This document shows, in pieces, positions 11,554-21,399 of a stretch of 64,000 nt of DNA. Within the stretch, counting starts at the first letter, position 1; the number at the start of each line of letters is the position of its first letter. A program made the translations under genes and the position numbers. The stretch is from Apostichopus parvimensis (lineage: Eukaryota > Echinodermata > Holothuroidea > Aspidochirotida > Stichopodidae). The stretch covers positions 83,588 to 147,587 of the forward strand of contig KN885161.1 of NCBI GenBank assembly GCA_000934455.1, written 5' to 3'. Under the pieces are notes generated by a model that did not search any database, was not told the origin of the DNA, and was given only the letters and a program-made list of their open reading frames with translations.

Positions 11554-11828
11554 TGTATCGCACCTGTTCGTACAATGGAGCTAAACCACGCGAGAAGGGA
11601 ATAATCCAGCGCTCGAAGCGCGACGAGATTTTGAAGGTATTGAAGATACCACTAAAAGTGCCACACGCGTAAGGTGGATAATAGGGGTCTTGAGATTATA
11701 ATCCTGGACGGTGTCATATATATTGATTGATGAAAAGCGCCATCTGTTTATAAGAATAAACCAGATGCAGATCACTCTCTCAAAATGGCGTTAGTCTAAT
11801 CATTTCGTCTTAGTTAAGATACATCACA
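11554..11828 (+). repeat. 3' LTR of the Gypsy element
   Basis: Second copy of the 275-bp LTR, TGTATCG to ATCACA. It directly abuts RNase H coding sequence; there is no purine tract in front of it. After it the sequence reads GACGGTAATT. Confidence 0.9.
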
Positions 11829-12624
11829 GACGGTAATTCGATTTTCTATATCCGAGTATAGCTACAAATTGGCAGGATGAATACCGAAGTCAAACCATCC
11901 AATTGGACTTAATATGGCTTAATTAGAGATGTCAAGAAGGTAATAAGATGAGAGCGCGCGAAATTTATGATGTGCTCGACTGGTTTAGACGGCAGGTTAG
12001 ACGGAAGCACAAGTGACACCACCAGGGGTGGATACAGGATTTTCTAAAAGTGGGGGTCCAGAAATTTTCAGCTGAAGTTTTTTTTAAAACCCAAACGTTC
12101 TGTTCCAGGCCCGTAGTCAGGAATTGGCCAAGGGAGGGGCGAAGATAAAGCGAAACGGTGACGAAGTGATCCTGGGGGAGGGAAAAGGCCCAATAAATTG
12201 TTTTGGGGTCTCCGTCCTGGGAGAGGTGTCTAAGGGGAGGGGAACATGAGAAATTCGGATTTTTACGGGTCCTTAGATGCAATGTGGTGCTTACAATATT
12301 TTGCAGCTTTTAAAGTAAATTTCATGTTAAAAAATTTTCTTATTTGTAGGCTTGTCTGCCCGATAATTACGTTTATAATTGAGGCAGATCAAGTTTACAA
12401 TAAATGGAAATGAACCCTTTCGAAAAATTCGATCATTTTGGTATAACTACGGGTCCTTAGATGCAATCTGGTAATTAGGTATTATGAGAGAACAAAAATG
12501 TTTTCTCCTTGAAAAATGAGGGCGGAAGCATACTCCCAAGCCCCTGCTTCCTATACGGGGTACTAGGGGCAGTGTCGCTTGGTTGAGATGGGGCGAATCC
12601 CCGCGCTGAGATTATTTCACTGGT
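11829..12624. other. Repeat-derived spacer
   Basis: No gene. It holds pieces typical of small DNA transposons: CAGGGGTGGATACAGGATTTT at 12026 (similar to the end of the MITE that follows), CCAGGCCCGTAGTCAGG at about 12108, and the word ACGGGTCCTTAGATGCAAT twice (about 12267 and 12448). Borders could not be defined. Confidence 0.45.
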
Positions 12625-13016
12625 AAAACGTGCAGGGGTGGCGACAGAGGGGGTGGGGGAGGGGGCTAGAGCCCCCCTGTCGGGTAGGTGTAGCCCCCAA
12701 GTCGGGGAAAATTAGGATTTCGTCGGGGAGCAGTGAAGCCCAAAAATATATTGTGTACTTCTTATTTTATCATTATGATAATTTCATGAAAAAGATAAAT
12801 GTGACATTGATTTGCTGCTGAAATATCCTGTATGAAAATCTGTCCCGACAGGTGTCAGCCTCGCAATATTAAAAAATGTGTGTGTATAGAAATATATATA
12901 TATATGCATTAAGTATACGAACGCGCGCCGAGCGCGGAATATTTCTCGCGCACTTTTTTTTACGGGGAACTAAGCCCTCCTGTCGGAGAAATCCTGGCAC
13001 CACCCCTGAAAACGGG
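12625..13016. mobile_element. hAT-like MITE with 8-bp target duplication
   Basis: Element 12633-13008 (376 bp). Its left end reads CAGGGGTGGCGACAG and its right end, reverse-complemented, CAGGGGTGGTGCCAGG, giving short imperfect inverted repeats that begin CAGGG. The flanking octamers are AAAACGTG (12625-12632) and AAAACGGG (13009-13016), 7 of 8 identical. An 8-bp duplication and CA(G/A)GG ends are typical of the hAT superfamily. It has no coding capacity. A G-run followed by a GGGGGCTAGAGCCCCC hairpin lies 28 bases from the left end. Confidence 0.75.
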
Positions 13017-13798
13017 TTAAGAAAATTTTTACGAAACTACTACTACACGAACAATTTCAAAGAAAGATAAGGCGCGCGAAAATTTTACAGTTATTTTTAG
13101 ATGGAAATGTTGCAAAATACTATTTGGATTCCAAAGAATCATATAATGAACGACCTTTGTTAAATGAAAAAAAATATCAGCAGCTGCGCCAAATTTGGTG
13201 GTTTAATTTTAGGTGAAAACGTTGCCACTTAAAGTTAATAATAATTCTCATGGTGTTAACCCTGTTGAATCTCAGTGGTGTAGAATTATCAGCCATTTGT
13301 ATTCATTTTGCACACCGTAATGGGTGTTAGTAAAAATTATCATGGTGTTAATCCTTTTAAATTTCAGTGGTGTATGATTAACACCCATCTGGTATTTTTT
13401 TACACCGAAAAGGTGTTGAATTATTATTACTGCTCATAAATATCACTTGTGTTAAGTTAACATTACTAGCTTAGCTTTAACACCAAATAAAGTGTCACCC
13501 ATTCCTCTATAGCATCATTTGAAATGAACCAGAAAAAATATAATATATTGTGAATATCGATATTAAAAGACTTTATTGGTCTTGAAACAACTTTCTGATG
13601 AACAAAAATGAAGATGCCACAGACTTATGTGGCAATATAACAACCAAGATCTAACAAGTCATCAACTGTATCCTAACACACACAAAAGGAAACTTTGTAA
13701 CGGTATGTGAAGAAGCTTCAATGCATTTCACTTTCAACATATAGTAAAGCATGTCTTATGACAGGAACCCAATATTCATGTAGGGCTGGCTAGGAATA
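13017..13798. repeat. GGTGTTAA-type repeat region
   Basis: Between about 13240 and 13500 the words CATGGTGTTAA, TCAGTGGTGTA and their complements (TTAACACCC, TTTAACACC) recur; two neighbouring copies of CATGGTGTTAA...TCAGTGGTGTA are about 93 bases apart. Because GGTGTTAA and TTAACACC occur together, the stretch can fold on itself. The remainder, to 13798, has no recognised feature. Confidence 0.5.
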
Positions 13799-15198
13799 CT
13801 ACTGTCTATCAGCAATGATTACTTGAACCTCTTTGTTTATACAAATGTATAGATGTCCAATTATAAGTGGCAAATGTCTGAGTAAGCACCATGATTGCAT
13901 AGCCTTCTGACCGATAGCCTTACCATGTGACTTCAACTTGACCTCAGAGGGTTTATTGGATTTTTCCGTAAAGCCATAATCATAGCAACTTATTTCATTA
14001 CAAAGATCAGTATATGAAATCATTGGAGGCTTTCTTGTAAATACAAAATGTCAAAGTACTAGTTTAATTTCATATAGTCTGTGTTCCTCATTTACATGTT
14101 TGTTTCATTGTAAATTACCTGTGCGTCCTCCTTGCTTGTCAAACAAAGGCGACAGTAATGACTGGAAGAAAAGTTCTCCACAAAACCGAACTATGAGTTT
14201 GCACCCAGATTATCAGCACAAAATTTTGTAAGTGTGCCTTTTTTCGAGGATCCATTTGCTAATACAATACCATATAGAGATTGGTGACTTATGTCCTTCA
14301 CTATGTGCTCATGTGGATTTACAGTTTCAAAGTCATCATAGAAAAAATGTAAGTGGTTGCCATTACAATCCTCTTGAAATAGTGGATTTTTTTCACTGAT
14401 TGGCATCACAGCAATCCCTGATAACACCATGACCACTCATGTGGTCATGTGTAATATAGTATAATACATCAGGATGTGTCATGAATAGTTGTAATGTTTA
14501 AAGAATTGGTATGTAAATAAAGGTATCATTAACAGGTACTTGCTCGTGGGTCCCAGTAGTCATATTGAAACGACTATCCATTGGAAAAACATTTCAGAAG
14601 ATTCCACCATACCTTTCTGTGTGAAGTACTTTCAGCGTTTATAATCGGAATTGATGTCGCAAAATGGATTTTTTAGACTCTATATATGACACAATGTCTT
14701 TCAAAACAACACTATCCCTTCCAATTCAATTTTCTTGGAAATATTTTGTTCTACAACTGCTAGCACACTTCTGTTTATTCCACTGACGAATATGTCCATT
14801 GAGTTTGCCATCGTCTTGAAAGAACTATGTGATATGTTTGAACTGCCCATTTTACAAATGGCCCCTGCAGCTGAATTTTTAAGTTCAACAGGAGATCGGA
14901 TTGAATACATTGGCATGTCAATTTCCTCTTCAATAATGTCATCATGATGAACTTCATGAATCTCACCCTGAACAGCATTATCTTTATGTTGAACATAACG
15001 ATTGTGACCCATTGAAAAGGGAACATGACTGAGTATATGACTTCTTAACCCACTATAGGAACAAAAGGTACGGCAACAAACTCCTTCACCACATTTAAGA
15101 ATCAGATTCTGACCATCATATAACCCATGGTGTAATCTACAGTGTCCAAACAGTTCCGGTATGTCGGGAAAATGTGCTTGGCATTTGAAACACTTCAT
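13799..15198 (-). pseudogene. Multicopy C2H2 zinc-finger protein remnant (transposon-associated family)
   Basis: Three blocks in order on the minus strand. 15198-14701 opens with MKCFKCQAHFPDIPELFGHC and CCRTFCSYSGLRSHILSH, two degenerate C2H2 fingers, then an acidic stretch. 14436-14191 has FFYDDFETVNPHEH and, at its end, KFCADNLGANS. 14023-13799 has KAIGQKAMQSWCLLRHLPLIIG. I recognise the DDFE.VNP, DNLG and QKA..WCLLR.LP blocks as parts of a large animal protein family that is present in many near-identical genomic copies and is usually left uncharacterised. The middle of the family is missing here and frames are disconnected, so it is a decayed copy. A function is not known to me. Confidence 0.6.
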
Positions 15199-15262
15199 TC
15201 CTTCTGTTGCAACTTCGATCGTATTTCACGGATGCGGGGTCATTATTTGGTGTTTTTTATGT

Positions 15263-15529
15263 CTATTTATAGACAGTGGTTTGGGGGAAAGTCCAAAAAG
15301 TGTGGAGGTAGTTGCTATAATGAAGAACAAACACATATTGGCTCTTGAAAAGTGTATCGATCGCCCCCACTGCACCATGCGCGAGACAGGTTAGTGCAAA
15401 GTTATCGATGATAATGAAGTACTGTGTCATGTTGTTCTTGGACTCTCCTAGGGCAATAATGTATGGCTGCATCACAATCTTCTTCTCTTTGTCGCTTTGT
15501 CGCCAAGAATGCATCAATGCTGGACCCAT
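15263..15529 (-). pseudogene. C-terminal part of a multicopy uncharacterised protein
   Basis: The frame reads MQPYIIALGESKNNMTQYFI, then AVGAIDTLFKSQYVFVLHYS and a TFPQTTVYK end. The QPYI....., FIIID, A.DTLFK..YVF..HY pattern is one I know from uncharacterised animal proteins that occur in many genomic copies, often next to the zinc-finger family found just downstream at 15198. The gap between the two is about 64 bases, both on the minus strand, so they may once have been one transcription unit or one fused protein. Only the last ~88 codons are seen; upstream coding was not found. Confidence 0.5.
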
Positions 15530-15539
15530 TCTATGAAGA

Positions 15540-16370
15540 AAAAAAATAATACCATTTTTACGATAATATTAAATGTTGTGAAAAGAGTTCCACTGAAAGG
15601 TTTCCTTCATCCCCTGCAGGGATTTTCAGTATTTCAGGTGCTGATGTTCCATCCATAGGAATGTTCATCCAGGGTAGTATTGGTCCCACCAACATCCCGG
15701 ACTATAACTGGATGACATGAAATACTATTGTACTGGTTGCTGTAAAAAATTGCGAACATTTCCAAAAGAATGAAAATGAAATAGCACGTGCCTCATTGTA
15801 TCAATGCACTTCACGAAATCAGCCTGATCACTTGACACTTGCCAAACCTGCTAGTGTGCATATTTCTAGCTGTTCACTCCCAGTTCATCATACCAGTAGA
15901 ACAGCATGTTACTGTATTGACAACTCGGGCCAGTAACTTGACTGTTAGCTACATGAAAAACTTTCTTGAAACTTGTAGGAAATTTTTAGGTTCACCAAAT
16001 TTGGTTCCCACATATTGTGTACCCAGAAAGACTTGTATTGACACCCCGTGAGAGACATTTTGGTAGTTGTAGGGGGGGGGGGGTATTTATCGTCTGCAGA
16101 GTGTAGTATTTTTTGGTGGCATCCAAAAACAAGAGTGCCAATGGCACAGTAGCTCACATTTTACATGTATATCAGTACTGGTATTTTTCTGTTAGGAGTA
16201 AATGTGATGAATGAATGAAACATGTGTAGAAGGTACATGTTATAAAAAATGAGCAAAGATGATGTAGTCCCACTTGACCAATTGAAAGCAAATTGACCAT
16301 TTTGGGCCGAAATGCCCCCTACATGACCTTTCAAAAATCCCTCAACACCCCATATGTATCAATTACCCAA
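15540..16370. other. Non-coding spacer
   Basis: No gene recognised. It contains a run of 12 G at 16072-16083. Confidence 0.4.
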
Positions 16371-16965
16371 TCCTAAAAGTGACCAACTTTCATGATGGCC
16401 AAAAATTATCCCTAGATGACCTTTGGCCTCAAACATCCTATGTGTACCATTGGTCAATGATAATACTGACCAACTAATCATGGTCATCCAATCTATTGTG
16501 CAGGGAGAGAAGCAGCTTGACCGTTCAAACAAAATGGCCCAAATTACCCCAAGATGACCTTCGACCTCAAATTCCTGAAGACCCAATATGTACCATTGAT
16601 TAATGATAATACTGACCAACTTTCATGATCACTCCATTAAACTTCTGGGAGAAGCAGTTTGACCGTTTTAAGGCAACAATGACTATTTTGGGCCAAAATG
16701 AACCCAAGATGACCTCTGACCTGAAATCCTTGAGCACCTCATAGGAACCATTTGTCAATAATAATACTGACCAAATTTCATGATTATCCAATTTTATCTC
16801 TAGGAGAAGAAGCAGTTTCAAAGATTTCACAATTGGCTGAAACTGACCACTATGTGACCCTTGACCTCAACTTCATGAATACCACTGATGCCCCTTCACT
16901 TGGTGATCATTGTGACCAAGTTTCATGATGATGAACCAACCACTGTAGGGGGAGCAATTAATAAA
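16371..16965. repeat. Tandem repeat of about 150 bp
   Basis: The phrase TGACCAAnTTTCATGATnATCC recurs with starts of GACCAA at 16381, 16468, 16614, 16769 and 16914, that is spacings of about 146, 155 and 145 after a shortened first unit. Each unit also has TTTGGGCCAAAATG, a GATGACCT..GACCTCAAAT block and TACCATTGnTCAATGATAAT. Repeats of this style are common in marine invertebrate genomes. Frames over it are open only by chance. Confidence 0.8.
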
Positions 16966-16974
16966 AATGGGAAC

Positions 16975-17039
<65 letters not shown>

Positions 17040-17584
17040 NNNNNNNNNNNNNNNNNNNNNNNNNNNNNNNNNNNNNNNNNNNNNNNNNNNNNNNNNNNNN
17101 NNNNNNNNNNNNNNNNNNNNNNNNNNNNNNNNNNNNNNNNNNNNNNNNNNNNNNNNNNNNNNNNNNNNNNNNNNNNNNNNNNNNNNNNNNNNNNNNNNNN
17201 NNNNNNNNNNNNNNNNNNNNNNNNNNNNNNNNNNNNNNNNNNNNNNNNNNNNNNNNNNNNNNNNNNNNNNNNNNNNNNNNNNNNNNNNNNNNNNNNNNNN
17301 NNNNNNNNNNNNNNNNNNNNNNNNNNNNNNNNNNNNNNNNNNNNNNNNNNNNNNNNNNNNNNNNNNNNNNNNNNNNNNNNNNNNNNNNNNNNNNNNNNNN
17401 NNNNNNNNNNNNNNNNNNNNNNNNNNNNNNNNNNNNNNNNNNNNNNNNNNNNNNNNNNNNNNNNNNNNNNNNNNNNNNNNNNNNNNNNNNNNNNNNNNNN
17501 NNNNNNNNNNNNNNNNNNNNNNNNNNNNNNNNNNNNNNNNNNNNNNNNNNNNNNNNNNNNNNNNNNNNNNNNNNNNNNNNNNNN

Positions 17585-17677
<93 letters not shown>
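16975..17677. repeat. GATA microsatellite with assembly gap
   Basis: (GATA)n runs from 16975 to 17039 and from 17585 to 17677. Between them are 545 N (17040-17584), so the true array length is unknown. Long open frames across the gap are artefacts of the N run and of the tetranucleotide repeat having no stop codon in some frames. Confidence 0.97.
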
Positions 17678-18894
17678 CATACATGCAGGATCACAATAGC
17701 TGACCCAGCACACATGCTGGTCTGAGCTAAAAATGGTACTTTCTAATGTGAATTCATTTGAAAACATTGTAAATATAACAAATTGCATTTAACGGCATTC
17801 TGTTATTTAAAAAAACTTCCTAGATATCTCCCATTAGATACCCCCGCCCCTCCCATATCAGTATATATATATATTAAGGACAGTCCCAAAACATATTATA
17901 CTTCTTACTGAAGTAAAGAGGGATTCTCAGAAATGTGTGCACCAGCCCTAACACATGCTTAGTCAAGCTGGTTTTTTCACAAAGGGTAATATGTATATAC
18001 CCCGGGTGGCTTTTCGGGAACAAGGGATTAGTTTCATGAATATCATTATTCAGATACTGAGGGAGTCACAATTTTCTCGGACGTAGAACACTGATATTCA
18101 TTCTCATCATGTTGCATAGTGTAGCAGTGCTTTCTCTGATCCTAACAACATGTACACATAACATTTATGAAACCATTAATGTATTTACATAATTAACTGC
18201 ATGATGCAGAGCAGCAGGGAGTAAACCCTTGTAGACGCTTCATATGACTTTTGATTTGTATGTGTAGCTATTGGGAGATGTGCAGTCGGCTAAATTTACT
18301 CTGATGGCAGAGAATAGGTGATTGGCCTCACCTTTTCAAAGTGTGGAAGAAATTCCATAGCCTTGTTGATAGGTATTTTCTGAGTGCCAGTGCGTCCTTG
18401 GTTGACATGTGGCAACAAACGGAACAGGATCAAGAATGCTGCAATGTCAGCTGCCCAACCTGGTTGATAAAAATAAAATATGCCCAGATATCATAGCTGT
18501 AGCTATGTCCATTCATTGGTGGGTGAAGCTCATGGCTACCAGTCCCTTTGACATCCCCTGTTGGAATCCAGGGGCATCAGCCCACTTGGGGTTGAGCTTA
18601 CAGTTTGGAGTTTAACTGGATTAAGAAGCAAACTTTGGGTCATATCAAGGAGCCCGGAAGCATTAGGAACATGGATGAACAATGGCAAAAGCTTGCCTTT
18701 CCTGTACAGTGCTCCTTTGATGAAAATGAGACCGGCAGGTCATAGAATCCCATCCTGCACCTGTGACTGCCATTTGACATCCGTATCTGTTAGACATGAG
18801 TGAAACTTTTAGCCACTTTCCATAATGTTGGTAGCAATTCGTCTACCACCACTGCAGAACAGCTGTGAAAACAAACCAATGAAATTATTTCGGA
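17678..18894. other. Non-coding spacer
   Basis: No gene recognised. Short open frames at 18409-18803 lack any recognisable motif. Confidence 0.4.
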
Positions 18895-19185
18895 GCATAG
18901 TGGCCAAATGGTTAGGACTTCTAGTTGTACGTTTTGGGTTAGAGCCCCGGTCAGACTGCCATGCTGAATCCTTGGGCAAGGTACTTCATCCCACCCAATT
19001 GCTCCTCTCCAACCAATGGCTAACTGGGGTACATGGGAGGTGTCATTTGTCAATTGGCACTGATCTCAAGTAATGGTGGGACAAATTATACCAATGACCA
19101 GGGGTAATGAATATAGACTGCTTAACGTCCGTGCTATAGCTTTGAGACGGACTCCGTATATAACTCACCATTACTATCACTATTT
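18895..19185 (+). repeat. tRNA-derived SINE
   Basis: The start has a pol III A-box-like TGGCCAAATGGTTAGGAC (18901-18918) and, about 25 bases on, a B-box-like GGGTTAGAGCCCCGG (18937-18951). Then comes CCTTGGGCAAGGTACTTCAT and a longer unrelated body ending near CGGACTCCGTATATAACTC. The A box, B box and the CTTGGGCAAG block are the pattern of tRNA-derived SINEs that are widespread in marine deuterostomes. No clear target duplication was seen. Confidence 0.75.
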
Positions 19186-19660
19186 TCCTCTGCTGCCCGC
19201 TACTCCAAAACCATGAACAAGTGCAATAATTTTTTGTAATTAAAGCAGAAATTGCAAAACAATCAACAACTAATATACAGGTTCTTCACAAGAAGGCATG
19301 AACAGGAACCTAGCCCAGACCTAACTGGTGTGGGCGGACACTCAACCGACCACATTGTTGGGCGAACAGCCGGTTTTAGTCTTGAGGCCAAAGGTGCAAA
19401 TCTCAAAGTTGCTGTTAATAAATCTACTGGAACATGTATTGCCAAGAGGAAGACTACTAGAATGATTGAATTGATGAGAAAACATGATTATGAAGCATAA
19501 TAATAAAATGAACATGAACCACCCCATCCCACATTGGTATTGGTATGCCACCAGGAGCCATTTTGACTCAAATTACCTTCAACACCACTCTGTGCACATG
19601 GCCAAATCCATAGGAAAATGGACAAAGTTGAAAGTGGAATGACTTGAAGCTGATACTAAG
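19186..19660. other. Spacer with one unrecognised open frame
   Basis: Open frame 19252-19500 (82 codons) has no motif I recognise and no clear splice context. Nothing else is seen. Confidence 0.35.
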
Positions 19661-21399
19661 TAGGGCTGTCAATTTCCGTTAAAGTTGCGAAACGTTTTAA
19701 AGGTCGGATTGAAGGTTCATTTAACGTTCAAACTGTCACCAAAAGTTAGCCAGTTTGACTTCCCGTTAAAGTGACAGCAATTGTGTAGCTCCACATACAA
19801 ACAATACTCCCTGTTGTAGGTCCTAATGCATACATATGTAATACAAAGGATGAGAATGATCCGACATGACATCCCAGCGTTACAGACAAATTTGAACTTA
19901 CTTCCTTAACTCAAAATGGTCAATAGGGCTCTCGTCCTCATGAAAGAAGTAGTTGTTTGGTCGCCTTCGTCTCGCCAGTGCTTTTTCTGGCCAAATATGT
20001 CAACCCTCCAGAAGTCGTGGATACTGTTCCGTGAACAGTGATCTGAAATCCTGTTCAATCTATGAAGGAGAGAAAGTGCATTGTTCAAGTCTAAACACAT
20101 TCTGTTCATTTACCTTCTATGCTAAAAAATAACAAACCCCTGTTTTTTTTCTTTGTTATTTCCTTTTCTTTGGTATATAACATACTGTGACTTATTAGAT
20201 GTATGTACATGAATTGTGTGATTCGACCTAGGGACTAGTTGGCTACATTATAAATCATGATAACAACGCGGTTCTCGAACTTCTAGTCTCGCCTGGCCAC
20301 GCTACAGTGGGTTTTCATTCTGATTGCAAAACTGAATTGACCTGGAATGACCACTGTTGACACAAAATGACCTCCCAAAACTTTTGGCACCACATGGTGA
20401 TTGTAACTAGTCCAGTTTGATAGAGTCGTACTAATGGTTGCAGAGTTAATTCCAAATTAAAGCTTTTCACCTTAAATGACCCCTCTTGACCTCCAAATAT
20501 CCTTCAATTTTCGGACACTGAATGGTGATTATATATACCGAGTATCAACGTCATACCTCCTATAGATTTCCAGATAATGCATTTACTAGATTAATTGCAT
20601 AGATCATGCAAGTTAGCCTACTCCAGCGCCCACACTCATCCTGTTCCGAAGCAAATTTCATCATCACAGACCCTACAGTTTGGGGCATGTTCACAACCTT
20701 ACAGCCAGGTAAGACTGGCACAAATGGGTAAAACAATTGGCAAGCCTCAGATGTTAGGTCAAGATTAAAGTTTGTGTGACATTGACTGCTGGGAGGTTGT
20801 CACAGCTGTTCATGTTTCCCTCAGTCATGACTCCTTTTAATAGGCTCAATATGCAAATTATTAGAAATCTGCAGTACTGGCCAGATCTACATCATAGAAT
20901 TAAGTTCATGTCAAGTTTTAATTTGATTCTTACAACAGATAGACTACATACCATGGAGGTGGATGAAGAAAATTTATATGCTCTACAGATAATCAGAAGA
21001 GATCAATGCATTTGTACAGGGATGAAAGAGTAATATCAGAGTAGTTGAGTGACTGCTTGTGTTTGAATTTTGTGTATAATTTGTGAACAAATATTCAGAT
21101 AATAATTAGTTACAATGATTCCTATTTTGACTTTTTGGATTTGTGAAATTGAACAATAATATCTATTTACTATGTTTTTCTCAGTTTAAGTCTATACCTA
21201 ATACGAATGTTACCTGTCAACTGACTCCAAATTACTGGCTATGGCCAACAAGACATTCCAGAATGGATTTTTTGGAATCATCACCAGAAGGTCTGTTAGT
21301 GAAAAACGGGTTGGTCGGCGACCATTTAATCGATAAAGAAACGTTTAATACGACTGTCCAAACGTTTAGGCAATAAAACGTAAAAAAAACACAGCCCTA
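19661..21399. mobile_element. Candidate non-autonomous DNA transposon (weak)
   Basis: The two ends are inverted copies: TAGGGCTGTCAATTTCC at 19661 and, reverse-complemented, TAGGGCTGTGTTTTTTT at 21399. Both subterminal regions are rich in AAACGTTT and CGTTAAAG words. TAGGGCTGT-like ends occur in hAT elements, but the flanking octamers do not match, so the ends may be coincidental or the target site rearranged. The interior has no transposase. It holds an unrelated repeat at about 20330-20600 with TGACCTCCAAA and TGAATGGTGATTATA words. Confidence 0.3.

Larger units (their letters stand above)
9079..11828 (+). mobile_element. Mag-like Ty3/Gypsy element with LTRs, internally deleted
   Basis: Two directly repeated 275-bp LTRs (9079-9353 and 11554-11828) enclose gag, protease and RT on the plus strand. 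The LTRs start TGTATCGCACC, end ACATCACA and differ at about six positions by eye (about 2%). A TGGTGTC primer-binding site follows the 5' LTR at once, and gag starts 12 bases later. The pol frame stops abruptly in RNase H at the 3' LTR, so most of RNase H, all of integrase and the polypurine tract are missing. Flanks of 5 bases (CACAC left, GACGG right) do not form a target duplication. Confidence 0.9.

Noticed and set aside
16873-17788. Long minus-strand open frames of 250-280 codons
   Set aside because: They consist of the GATA microsatellite translated as a Ser-Ile-Tyr-Leu repeat plus 545 N; no protein.
18895-19185. Functional tRNA gene
   Set aside because: Only A- and B-box-like words are kept; no acceptor stem or cloverleaf pairing, so it is a SINE head.
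19252-19500. Plus-strand frame of 82 codons
   Set aside because: No motif, no supported splice sites and no neighbour to support it; mentioned only as an open frame.
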